Of a DNA stretch of 64,000 nt, positions 24,886-33,360 are shown piece by piece. The notes beneath the pieces were generated by a model. The model was not told the DNA's origin and ran no database searches. It saw nothing but the letters and a program-made list of their open reading frames with translations. Numbering within the stretch: position 1 is the first letter of the stretch; each line of letters starts with the position of its first letter. Origin of the DNA: Mucilaginibacter terrae (lineage in GTDB: Bacteria; Bacteroidota; Bacteroidia; Sphingobacteriales; Sphingobacteriaceae); assembly GCF_031951985.1 (NCBI RefSeq), contig NZ_JAVLVU010000001.1, forward strand, positions 682,001-746,000. Reading direction: 5' to 3'. The translations under genes and the position numbers were made by a program.

Positions 24886-27800
24886 GCAGTTCCGTTTAAA
24901 TATTTGTTGGCCATAGCTGTCCAAAAAGCCTGGAAACTTTTATACTTCCCGGCCCATAGTTTTTTATAAATATCTGTTCCTATTTCTTTCTCAATATCGC
25001 GCCCGTCAACCTCACCCATAATAATGCGTTTGTTGGCTTCAATGCCGGTTAACTCGCGTAATGCTACACGCTCGGTTAATGGCCACAATTGCATCAGTCC
25101 CGACTGCCCCACCGATACCACATACCGGTAATTAGGCGACATGGCAATATTGCGCACCCAGCCCTTACGGTCCTGAAATATCAGGTCTTCGCCCTTATCT
25201 TCCTTTTTCGATTTCCATTTAACCAGGCGCACCGTGTTATCTAAAGAGCCCGATGCCAGTGTGCTTTGATCACGATTGAACGCCAATGCAGTAACCCGCG
25301 AAGCATGGTTATTAAGCCGAAGGTCTAATTGGGGTTTAGCGCCGGTGAGACCGTATACATCCACGGCCCCGCCATCGGTACCTACGGCCAGGATATTATT
25401 ATCACCGCTAAGGGTCATACTAGTTATTTTATCGCGCATTATGAATGCCACATTTTGACCGGTTAAATCGCCGTCATTATTAAAGTTTAACTGACATGCC
25501 GATGTACCCTGCGATACAAATACCGTAACCCCATTTTTAGTAGTTTGCACTGCACCACCCTGTGAGGCATTATCGTTTGATGCCTTGCACAGCAAATAAC
25601 GGTTAAGCAGTTTAGTCCCTGTTTTACCATAGCTATAAATGCCGGCATATCTATCGCTCTTTACCAAAAAGCGGTAGTTGCCTTCGGCAGGTAAAAAGGT
25701 TACAAACTGGGCTTTGCTTATTACATCGGGCAGGGCAACCGGTATGGCACTCAGGTTTGCTGCATCCCACAGGTTTACGGTACCGGCTACCGAGCGGCTC
25801 AACAGGTATTTTTTATCGGGCGATAAAACGATGGCGTTTATGCTTTGCGCAATGCTCTTACTGGTTTTAACTGCCTTAATTTGCACTGGCGCATTGGTAA
25901 TGGTCCATTGTTTAATAGTGCCATCGTCACCGGCGGTAAAAAAATCAGTATTGTTGATGAACACTACACTCCTGAAATCATAACCACTGGGGTTTGATTT
26001 CACACCGTACGTATAACGCAAAACCTTGCTGTAATAGCGGTTAACCTGTGCTTTTAAGGCATCATAAATAGCCCGGTTTTGTCCGGTTCCGCCATATTCT
26101 CGGTTAATTACATACGACAGGAATGCCATCTGCATGCTCAAGGTATCTTTTTGGGCATCGCCCGATAATTGGTTGGATTTAAAAGCAATAGACCGTGCCT
26201 CCGACAACATACGTAACGTTTCTACCTCGCGGCGGGAAGCAATGGCATTATCGCGCTGGCGCTGGGCCACCTTACCCGAGTCAACAGCAGCTAAACGGGC
26301 GGTATCGGCCTGGCGTTTTTGATAAAGTGCCTGCCCGCGCTGAACATTAGCTTCACGGCTTTGTGCTTCGGCAACTTGCTTTTGCAATTCGGCGTTATGG
26401 CGTTCGCTAATGGCGGTTAGTTTTTGTTCTTCGGCCAGGCTTTGTTGCTGGGCGGCTATACTTTGCTGCTGCTCGGCAATTTTTTGCTGAAGGATGGCCT
26501 GTTTGCGCTGCAAGTCGGCCTCCATGCCTTCCACCTTAAGTTCCTTTTCGTTTTGTAAAGCACGCTTTTCGCTTGATTCGGCCTTGAATTTAAGGTTGAG
26601 GGCAAACACCAAAAGCAAAATAGAAAGTATAGATGCAGTACCTAAAATAATAGCGGTACGGCGTGCGCGTTTTAGTTCATTTTCCTGTTTTTTGGCGCGT
26701 TGCTCAATTTTAAAAAGGCTTTCTTTCTTACTGTATTCGAGGAACGACATGGCCCGTTCAAAAGCCGGATCATAGCGCTTAGCCCATGCTACAGTGGGTT
26801 TGTTATCCTGCTGCCATTTAATGGCCAGGGCTAAATCCGGATCTATCCATAAACCGGCTTTTCCCTGCTGGTACAAATCGGCCGATTTAGAAAGGCGCAT
26901 GTATAACTCTGCCGATTTTTCTTCGGCATAAACCCAATCATTCAACCGGGTCCAAACCCGCATAATGCTTTCGTGGGCAATATCAATTACGGTGTCTTCC
27001 TCTAAACCTACCGTGTAAACCGGCATCAAAAAGGCGCGTCCGGGGGCACGAAACTCGTCAACCACATCAACCACATCTCGCTCGTTAGCGCCGGTTAATT
27101 CTACCAGTTGCCAAAGCTGTGCGGGGCGGCGGGTACCTTTGCTATTGGTGGTAACATCGGTAAGGGCTTTAAATATCTTTTCGGCAATTTTTTGTTTGCG
27201 CTCGTTCAGGTGATTATAAATTTCTTCGGCGTGGATGGATAGCGCCGATTCCATGGTACCAATAGCCTCGTAATGGCTGGTATCTATCTCCGTATCGTTC
27301 GATTCGTGCGATTTCCAGTAATCCCAGGTACGCATCATGGCGTGCTGCAATACGGGTAACTGGTCGAGGTTATCGCTCAGGTCATTGATGAGCTTTTCAA
27401 CCAGATCTGCGGCTATATGGGCATTACATACAGCTACCGGCTGGGTAATTATATCGAGTATGCCATTACGTGTAACTTTTGGTAACAGGTACGATGCCTT
27501 GTTAATAGCTTCGGGTAAACCTTCAAACTCGGTACAATTATCCAAAAAGTCCGACCGCATGGAGATCATGATATACACCGGCAATTTGACATCAGCCAAA
27601 CCCGAAAGCAACAGGTTGATAAATGCCTGCGAATCATCATGATCACCCGCCTCCTGGTTATTACGGAAACGGAATACTTCTTCAAACTGGTCAATTACAA
27701 TGAGCCAGTTCTTCTCATTATCGTTTTTGTATTTATTGTAAACGTTGGTGAGGTTGCCGGCATCATGCTTTAAATATTGGGCGGTAAGCTTAACATGCTC

Positions 27801-28136
27801 GTCCTCATTGCTGTAATTATTATCACCGGCAACGTTTACAAGCGTATCGGCAAAAGAGTAAAACGGATTACCATCGGGGCGAAAGTAAATAGTGGTCCAG
27901 CCTCCTGTTGGTATCACACTGCTTTTTTGCCGGGTAATAGCCGGAATAATACCCGCCTTGATAAGCGATGATTTACCACTGCCCGAGTAACCAATAAGCG
28001 ACAGAAACCGCGTAGCCGAAAGCAAACGGGTTACATCGGCAATTTGCTGGTCGCGGCCAAAAAACAAATAATCCTCCTCTGGCTCAAAATTTCTGATGCC
28101 CGGAAACGGATTAACTGTATACCTTGCCTTACTCAT
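24882..28136 (-). CDS. nSTAND1-type NTPase with transmembrane helix, coiled coil and WD40 repeats
   Basis: Residues about 8-420 form a STAND-class NTPase (novel STAND NTPase 1 type): NPFPGIRNFEPEEDYLFFGR, P-loop GYSGSGKSS (49-57), Walker B LIVIDQFEEVF (D149), sensor SMRSDFL, and a winged-helix region up to IAHESIMRVWTRL. One transmembrane helix lies at about 494-517. A Gln/Ala-rich coiled coil (QQKIAEQQQSIAAQQQSLAE) follows to about 650, then WD40 blades (AGDDGTIKQW, SRSVAGTVNLWD, ASGSLDNTVRLVKW, SVGQSGLMQLWPL). The C-terminal 40 residues contain a further small helical motif. STAND proteins are molecular switches that oligomerise on ligand binding. Translation of the outer-membrane receptor gene is coupled to this one, and the RsbW-like gene ends 15 bp upstream, which places it between envelope and partner-switching modules. 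Confidence 0.88.
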   Translation of the reverse strand: MSKARYTVNPFPGIRNFEPEEDYLFFGRDQQIADVTRLLSATRFLSLIGYSGSGKSSLIKAGIIPAITRQKSSVIPTGGWTTIYFRPDGNPFYSFADTLVNVAGDNNYSNEDEHVKLTAQYLKHDAGNLTNVYNKYKNDNEKNWLIVIDQFEEVFRFRNNQEAGDHDDSQAFINLLLSGLADVKLPVYIMISMRSDFLDNCTEFEGLPEAINKASYLLPKVTRNGILDIITQPVAVCNAHIAADLVEKLINDLSDNLDQLPVLQHAMMRTWDYWKSHESNDTEIDTSHYEAIGTMESALSIHAEEIYNHLNERKQKIAEKIFKALTDVTTNSKGTRRPAQLWQLVELTGANERDVVDVVDEFRAPGRAFLMPVYTVGLEEDTVIDIAHESIMRVWTRLNDWVYAEEKSAELYMRLSKSADLYQQGKAGLWIDPDLALAIKWQQDNKPTVAWAKRYDPAFERAMSFLEYSKKESLFKIEQRAKKQENELKRARRTAIILGTASILSILLLVFALNLKFKAESSEKRALQNEKELKVEGMEADLQRKQAILQQKIAEQQQSIAAQQQSLAEEQKLTAISERHNAELQKQVAEAQSREANVQRGQALYQKRQADTARLAAVDSGKVAQRQRDNAIASRREVETLRMLSEARSIAFKSNQLSGDAQKDTLSMQMAFLSYVINREYGGTGQNRAIYDALKAQVNRYYSKVLRYTYGVKSNPSGYDFRSVVFINNTDFFTAGDDGTIKQWTITNAPVQIKAVKTSKSIAQSINAIVLSPDKKYLLSRSVAGTVNLWDAANLSAIPVALPDVISKAQFVTFLPAEGNYRFLVKSDRYAGIYSYGKTGTKLLNRYLLCKASNDNASQGGAVQTTKNGVTVFVSQGTSACQLNFNNDGDLTGQNVAFIMRDKITSMTLSGDNNILAVGTDGGAVDVYGLTGAKPQLDLRLNNHASRVTALAFNRDQSTLASGSLDNTVRLVKWKSKKEDKGEDLIFQDRKGWVRNIAMSPNYRYVVSVGQSGLMQLWPLTERVALRELTGIEANKRIIMGEVDGRDIEKEIGTDIYKKLWAGKYKSFQAFWTAMANKYLNGTA

Positions 28137-28151
28137 TATTGTTTATAGTTA

Positions 28152-28583
28152 TTAAGCCGTAGCATTCACTAAAAATCTGTTATAATTTGAGCCGTTTTTG
28201 TAATCGTAGGTAAACTCATCAACATTTTGTTGTGCCAGTAAAATACCGAGGCCACCAATGGGGCGTTCTTCCAGCGGTTTATTCATATCCTCTGCACTGG
28301 GCACCAAATGTTGGAGCGGATCAAAGGCAACAGCCTGATCACCTAAAATAACTTCTATGCTTTTGTCGCTTATGTTTACTGTTACCTGCACCTCTCCGTT
28401 GGTTATGCCCGCTTTGGGATAGCCGTAGTTAATTATATTGGTGGCAATTTCGTCGATAGCCAGGCACAGCCCATAGGTTTTCTTTTTATTAAGACCCAGG
28501 GCGGCGCTTTTTTCAGATACAAAGTTCCTGATGGGCTCCAATGAATCGAGCGTTGCAGGAAAAGACTTTACAATTGTATCCAT
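28152..28583 (-). CDS. RsbW/SpoIIAB-like anti-sigma/serine-kinase ATPase
   Basis: This 143-residue single-domain HATPase_c protein of the anti-sigma-factor kinase class has an N-box LAIDEIATNIINYGYP (E45, N49), a G1 box at D82 and G2 GGLGILLAQ (110-118). In RsbW-type proteins this domain phosphorylates a STAS antagonist on serine and binds a target (a sigma factor or another partner). The G1 box reads GDQAVAFDP rather than the usual D-x-G-x-x-F-D, so Gly is replaced by Ala; the effect on ATP binding is uncertain. It lies 6 bp after a STAS gene. No sigma factor is encoded nearby, so the target of the switch is unknown. Confidence 0.87.
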   Translation of the reverse strand: MDTIVKSFPATLDSLEPIRNFVSEKSAALGLNKKKTYGLCLAIDEIATNIINYGYPKAGITNGEVQVTVNISDKSIEVILGDQAVAFDPLQHLVPSAEDMNKPLEERPIGGLGILLAQQNVDEFTYDYKNGSNYNRFLVNATA

Positions 28584-28589
28584 GGCGTA

Positions 28590-28910
28590 TTAAGCTGGAT
28601 AATTGTCAACAATATGAACGCTGTGTATAATGCCGGTCATTTGCAGGGTATCCACTATCTGGCCCTGCGGCTGTACTATATAGATCTGTACCGATGTGCC
28701 CAGCTTTTGCTTGGCAAAAATGAGCATCCGTAAACCGGCCGAAGACATAAACTCCAGTTCGCTTACATAAAGCACCAGTGCAGTTGGCGATTGTGTAGCT
28801 ACTTTTTGCACCTCCAGCTGCATCATTGATGCCGATGAAGAATCAAGCGAACCCGAGAGCGTTAATTTAGCTATTCCTTCGCTTATTTCAGATGTTATTG
28901 TGAATGCCAT
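28590..28910 (-). CDS. STAS domain anti-sigma-factor antagonist (RsbV-like), copy 1
   Basis: This 106-residue protein is a single STAS domain: strand EGIAKLTLSGSLDSSSA, ALVLYVSELEFMSSAGLRML around the predicted phosphorylation site, and QIVDTLQMTGI at the end. By alignment with SpoIIAA, S57 in FMSSAGL is the likely phospho-acceptor; the preceding Asp of classical antagonists is Ser56 here. It would be phosphorylated by the adjacent RsbW-like ATPase and dephosphorylated by the receiver-PP2C protein at the end of the cluster. It lies between glgX (39 bp upstream) and the RsbW-like gene (6 bp downstream). Confidence 0.9.
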   Translation of the reverse strand: MAFTITSEISEGIAKLTLSGSLDSSSASMMQLEVQKVATQSPTALVLYVSELEFMSSAGLRMLIFAKQKLGTSVQIYIVQPQGQIVDTLQMTGIIHSVHIVDNYPA

Positions 28911-28949
28911 ATGTTTTTGTTACAGAGTTGGTTGTGTTTGTTAATTTAC

Positions 28950-31073
28950 TTACTTACCTATTAATACTATAGCCGACCGTGGCCCAAGTATAAAATGTTT
29001 CGGATGCTCTACCACTGGCTCCTGTCCTAAATCAAAATATGATGCACCATTAGGCATGCCCGTATTTACCGATGTGTGCCAGTGCATACCACCAGGCAAT
29101 TGCGGTAGCTCGAGTACTACAGCATCCCAATACGAATTGGTGGCTATATAAATATGATCGTCGGTTTCGGCACCGTTTTTAGCATACTGCCCGTTGAGCA
29201 TGCAGGCAAATACCCGGCTGCCTTCCGAAAAATCGGCCTGGTATGGGTTTGCGCCATGAAACGTTATGTCGGCAAAGCCGGTGTTTTTATAGTCGGAATA
29301 CGTGAAATGATCGCGGTTACGCAACACAGGGTGCGCCTTGCGGAAAACTATCATATGCCTGGCAAAGGCAAACAGGTCGGCGTTTTTATCCTTTAAGGCC
29401 CAGTTGAGCCAGTTAAGCTCATTATCGTGGCAATAGGTGTTGTTGTTGCCGTGCTGGGTACGCCCCATTTCATCGCCCATATAAATCATGGGTACGCCCT
29501 GGCTTACCAGCAATATGGTTAGCGCATTTTTTATTTGCCTGTAGCGTAAGGCGTTAATTTCGGTATCATCACATTCGCCCTCGCAGCCGCAATTCCAGCT
29601 TTCATTGTCGTTGCACCCGTCGTTACCGTTTTCGCCGTTGGCTTGATTATGTTTCTCATTATAAGCAAACAGGTCATACAGCGTAAAGCCATCATGGCAG
29701 GTAATAAAGTTGATGCCTGCCGTAGTACCGCGGGTTGGGTACAACCATGGCGAGCCTTGTATAGCTTGTGCTAAATGGCCAACCCGTCCGGCATCACCTT
29801 TAAGGTATTGACGAATATGGTCGCGGTATTTGCCGTTCCACTCGGCCCAGCGGCCATATGCCGGAAAGTTACCCACTTGATATAAACCACCTGCATCCCA
29901 GGCCTCGGCAATCAGCTTGCATTTAGCCAGCACAGGGTCAAATGCCAATGATTCCAGCAAAGGCGGGTTATTTAGCGGACTACCATCGGGCGCGCGCCCT
30001 AAAATGGCAGCCAGATCAAACCGGAAACCATCAATATGATATTCTGATGCCCAATAGCGCAAACAATCTAACACCATATTGCGCACCACCGGGTTATTGC
30101 AGTTGAGCGTGTTACCCGTGCCAGAAAAGTTAAAGTAATAACCCTCGGGCGTAAGCATATAATATGTTTTATTGTCGATGCCTTTGAACGATATTGTTGG
30201 CCCCCGATGGTCGCCCTCGGCGGTGTGGTTAAATACCACATCGAGGAATACTTCGATGCCGTTACTATGCAAGTCTTTAATGAGCGTTTTTAACTCATCA
30301 ACCTGCATACCCAGCTTGCCGCTTGCCGCATAGCCAGCTTTGGGCGAAAAGAAGTTGAGCGTGCTGTAACCCCAGTAATTTACCAACTGCTGGCCGGTAT
30401 CGGAGTGTAGCTTACTGTGCTCCCACTCGTCAAACTCATAAATGGGCATCAGCTCTACGCAGTTTATGCCAAGTTCTTTGAGATAAGGAATTTTTTCGCG
30501 GATGCCGGCAAAAGTGCCCTTGTACTTTGCACCCGATGATGGATGCATGGTGAAACTGCGCACGTGCATTTCGTAAATCACCAGGTCCTCGATAGGTATT
30601 TGTAGCGGACGATCGTGTTCCCAATCAAAATCCTCAAACACCAGCCTCGAGCGGAAAGGATAGATATTATCCCAATCAGGCGAAGCCATCCAAGTATCGC
30701 GGCCGCCTATGGCTTTGGCGTAAGGGTCGGATAGTATCTTACTGTTATCGAACCTGTGCCCGTTGGCCGGGTCGTGCGGGCCATCCATGCGGTAACCATA
30801 TTCGAGGCTCTCAAAATCCAGATCGAACACGATCATGCAGTATGCATTGCCGATCCTGAATTCCTCGGGGAAAGGTATCTCGGCAAAAGGCAGTGGTTCT
30901 CCCCGTTCAAACATCACCAGCGAGCACGATGTTGACGCACTTGAATACACCGAAAAGTTTACCCCGTTAGGCACCATGGTAGCACCAAACGGCAGCACAT
31001 GACCACGGCGGTACTCTATGCCCTGTAGCTCATGGGTTGGGTAGTAATCAATGCGCAGGTCGTACTCGGCCAT
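28950..31073 (-). CDS. glgX: Glycogen debranching enzyme GlgX / isoamylase-type GH13
   Basis: This 707-residue enzyme has an N-terminal CBM48-like beta-sandwich (about 15-140: FGATMVPNGVNFSVYS, SLEYGYRMDGP) and a GH13_11 catalytic barrel. Conserved regions are VFLDVVFNHTAEG, nucleophile D353 in DGFRFDLAAI, acid/base E390 in IAEAWD and D461 in TCHDGFTL. It hydrolyses alpha-1,6 branches of glycogen-like glucans in the cytoplasm. The Cys-rich DGCNDNESWNCGCEGECDD segment around 490-510 is a variant of the loop found in this subfamily. It starts one base after the STAS copy 2 stop. The placing of glgX between two STAS genes suggests that glycan turnover is controlled by the partner switch. Confidence 0.93.
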   Translation of the reverse strand: MAEYDLRIDYYPTHELQGIEYRRGHVLPFGATMVPNGVNFSVYSSASTSCSLVMFERGEPLPFAEIPFPEEFRIGNAYCMIVFDLDFESLEYGYRMDGPHDPANGHRFDNSKILSDPYAKAIGGRDTWMASPDWDNIYPFRSRLVFEDFDWEHDRPLQIPIEDLVIYEMHVRSFTMHPSSGAKYKGTFAGIREKIPYLKELGINCVELMPIYEFDEWEHSKLHSDTGQQLVNYWGYSTLNFFSPKAGYAASGKLGMQVDELKTLIKDLHSNGIEVFLDVVFNHTAEGDHRGPTISFKGIDNKTYYMLTPEGYYFNFSGTGNTLNCNNPVVRNMVLDCLRYWASEYHIDGFRFDLAAILGRAPDGSPLNNPPLLESLAFDPVLAKCKLIAEAWDAGGLYQVGNFPAYGRWAEWNGKYRDHIRQYLKGDAGRVGHLAQAIQGSPWLYPTRGTTAGINFITCHDGFTLYDLFAYNEKHNQANGENGNDGCNDNESWNCGCEGECDDTEINALRYRQIKNALTILLVSQGVPMIYMGDEMGRTQHGNNNTYCHDNELNWLNWALKDKNADLFAFARHMIVFRKAHPVLRNRDHFTYSDYKNTGFADITFHGANPYQADFSEGSRVFACMLNGQYAKNGAETDDHIYIATNSYWDAVVLELPQLPGGMHWHTSVNTGMPNGASYFDLGQEPVVEHPKHFILGPRSAIVLIGK

Positions 31074-31074
31074 A

Positions 31075-31404
31075 TTAGTTGCTTGCTAATGCTTCTTCTA
31101 AAGTTGAGGTAATTTCAAAGAAGGTGATAAAGCCGGTCATGAACATTACGTCCTTGATCTCATCTGAAACACCTACCAAAAACACCTTGCCATCTTTGCT
31201 TTTAAGCTGACGGTAAACCATCAACAACACCCGTAAACCGGCGCTCGATACAAAGGTTACCTCGGTTAAATCGAGCACCATTTTATTACGGTCGTTTATT
31301 ACGGGCAATATGCTTTGTTGCAAATCAGGAGCGGTTTTACTGTCAATGCTGCCTTCAATGGCTGCTATCACCGCCGCTTCTGTTTCCTGAATTGTTACTT
31401 TCAT
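31075..31404 (-). CDS. STAS domain anti-sigma-factor antagonist (RsbV-like), copy 2
   Basis: This 109-residue STAS protein has AAVIAAIEGSIDSKTAPDL, KMVLDLTEVTFVSSAGLRVL and a C-terminal helix. S54 in FVSSAGL is the predicted phospho-acceptor. It is more like stand-alone bacterial RsbV/SpoIIAA-like antagonists of carbon-metabolism clusters than copy 1 is, and the two copies differ clearly, so they may have different partners. Its stop lies one base before the glgX start, so the two are almost certainly translated together. A 121-bp gap separates it from the AGE-family gene upstream. Confidence 0.9.
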   Translation of the reverse strand: MKVTIQETEAAVIAAIEGSIDSKTAPDLQQSILPVINDRNKMVLDLTEVTFVSSAGLRVLLMVYRQLKSKDGKVFLVGVSDEIKDVMFMTGFITFFEITSTLEEALASN

Positions 31405-31525
31405 TATCTTTTTCTTATGGGAGACACAATACTTTGTGTCTCTACGGTTTTATAAACAGTTGCCTGTGAGTACAAATGCAATGGCCAATACGCCGTGCGC
31501 TGTGTCCTCACAGAGCACCTATCAA

Positions 31526-33358
31526 TCAATCCAACCAGGTTTTAGGGGTTAACTTAACCTTTACCCGCACCTGCTTATCAGTTTGAGGCAGGTTTACAAA
31601 AAGTCCGTTGGCATCAAAATTCTCGTAGGGTTCATTATCAATAAATACGGCTTCGATATATATGCTGCCCTCGGGCAAAATATCAGGCGAAACGCGCAGT
31701 ATATTGTCTTTAAATGAATTTATATAAGGTTTAAAATACATGAACATAGGCTCCTTTTTAATGAGCAGGTTAATGTATGTGGCCGACAGGTAACACAACT
31801 CCATGCTATGATAACCACTCATAGAATGACTGCCCTTAAACCTTTCATTACCAACCAAATAAGGTAAACCATTGGCCAGCGTATTAAAATAAACGCCGCC
31901 ATCGTCGGTATCTAAAAAGAATGCGCTGTAAAACGAGGCAACTTCGCGGGCATGGCGCAAGTATTCATCGTCTTTTAAAATGCCGTGCATAATGAGGTAG
32001 GCCAGTATAGCCTGCTCCTGCTGCCACCAGGCTTTGCGGTCATGAAACGAAAACTCGTGGTGTACCCCATCGGGTTTCTTTACGCGGTCTACCACATCGT
32101 ACCAGCCTCCACGTTGCCTATCGGCACCTACTTCGGGCATTTCTTCGGCTATTTTGCGGGCAAAGTCGAGGTATTCAACCTTGGGTTTGAGCGATTGCAT
32201 ACGCATCAAATTCCAGGCAATTTTGAGGTTGTGCCCTATCACCGCACGGTTTTGCTGCCATCCCCAAACCTGGTCTTTGCTCCAGTCTTCAAAAAACTTT
32301 TCCTGCACAAACGGGCTGTTCAGGTAATCGGGAAAGAAACGGGTAATGGTATCAAATGTATATTCTAAAAAATCAGCATGCTTTGGGTCGCCGGTAGCCA
32401 GGTACAGGTTTATAAGATAAGCCGGGGCATGATCGCCTATGGAGTTCCAGTTTTTACGGGCCTTGTTTGCACCTAAAGATTCATCGTGCGCACTCAGCAT
32501 GATCGGATCTATGTGCGAAAAATATCCCTCTTGCACCTCATCTTTATAAAAGCGCTCGAACAACGACAATGTCTTGTCTATATCCGACATGATGCGGGTA
32601 TCGCCAGTAATACGCATAGTTTGCGTTGGACCTGTAAGTGCATAAATTTGCTCGTACATAGGTATCGAGTCGTAGTCGTCGCCAAACTCGGAAGTGAGCA
32701 GCTTGGTTTCCTTTTCACCGTCAACCTTAATGCCATGAAACCAGTATACAATGTCTTCGTCCTGGTCTAAAAAACGCATATGATCGCGCAGGTAATTTGT
32801 ACCGGCTTCGGCAGCTTCTAAAAACTCATCTTTGCCGGTAAGTAAATAGGCCGATGCAAAGCCGTAAACCAAACGCGAAATTGTATCGGTCTCCTGCAAA
32901 TAATCGCCGTGCTTGCCGCCACCTAAGTGCAAAAAGGTACGATATTTATGATAGTCAATAGGCTCTTCGGGGTAATTGAATTGCCATTTTAAATAGCTAT
33001 GCCCTATTGATTCGATTTGTTTGATCCACCAATCGGGTTCCTCATGGCGGTAATTGCCCGGACTTTTACCCGGAAACACCAGCCATTGCGCCTGAAACAA
33101 CGTGCCCCCATTGCCCGGATAAAAGGTTCCGTAAGCAAACACCATTTGCCGCGGTAAGGCCAGCAGGTGGTTAATTTGCCCGGTAGCATCCTGGTAAGGC
33201 TCGCCCAGGTTACGTGCAAAACGCGCGTAAGTATTGGGCATGAGGTGAATTAAAAATTCCCGATCGTCAGAAGTTTTGAGCTTGAAAGATTGCTCGCGCA
33301 GGCTAAAATCGGTTACGTAGCCGGCAATGGTATCTGAAAAGGTAAAGTTTATATCCAT
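31526..33358 (-). CDS. AGE-family (N-acylglucosamine 2-epimerase-like) protein
   Basis: After an N-terminal beta-rich part of about 120 residues, residues 120-530 form an (alpha/alpha)6 barrel of the AGE/cellobiose-2-epimerase superfamily. Signatures are RLVYGFASAYLLTGKDEFLEAA, WGWQQNRAVIGHNLKIAWNL, RGGWYDVV and FHDRKAWWQQEQAI, which carry the His and Trp residues typical of the active site. A C-terminal beta segment follows. The enzyme probably isomerises or epimerises a sugar or oligosaccharide, but the exact reaction cannot be read off; in length (610) it exceeds the 400-residue classical epimerases. Its start lies two bases after the stop of the restored DJ-1/PfpI gene, so both belong to the same operon as glgX. 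Confidence 0.8.
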   Translation of the reverse strand: MDINFTFSDTIAGYVTDFSLREQSFKLKTSDDREFLIHLMPNTYARFARNLGEPYQDATGQINHLLALPRQMVFAYGTFYPGNGGTLFQAQWLVFPGKSPGNYRHEEPDWWIKQIESIGHSYLKWQFNYPEEPIDYHKYRTFLHLGGGKHGDYLQETDTISRLVYGFASAYLLTGKDEFLEAAEAGTNYLRDHMRFLDQDEDIVYWFHGIKVDGEKETKLLTSEFGDDYDSIPMYEQIYALTGPTQTMRITGDTRIMSDIDKTLSLFERFYKDEVQEGYFSHIDPIMLSAHDESLGANKARKNWNSIGDHAPAYLINLYLATGDPKHADFLEYTFDTITRFFPDYLNSPFVQEKFFEDWSKDQVWGWQQNRAVIGHNLKIAWNLMRMQSLKPKVEYLDFARKIAEEMPEVGADRQRGGWYDVVDRVKKPDGVHHEFSFHDRKAWWQQEQAILAYLIMHGILKDDEYLRHAREVASFYSAFFLDTDDGGVYFNTLANGLPYLVGNERFKGSHSMSGYHSMELCYLSATYINLLIKKEPMFMYFKPYINSFKDNILRVSPDILPEGSIYIEAVFIDNEPYENFDANGLFVNLPQTDKQVRVKVKLTPKTWLD

Positions 33359-33360
33359 AT

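Noticed and set aside
24882..28136. STAND NTPase as an Avs-like antiphage system
   Set aside because: Its WD40/transmembrane layout and its place among STAS, RsbW-like and receptor genes point to signalling; no effector nuclease domain is present. A defence role is not excluded but is unsupported.
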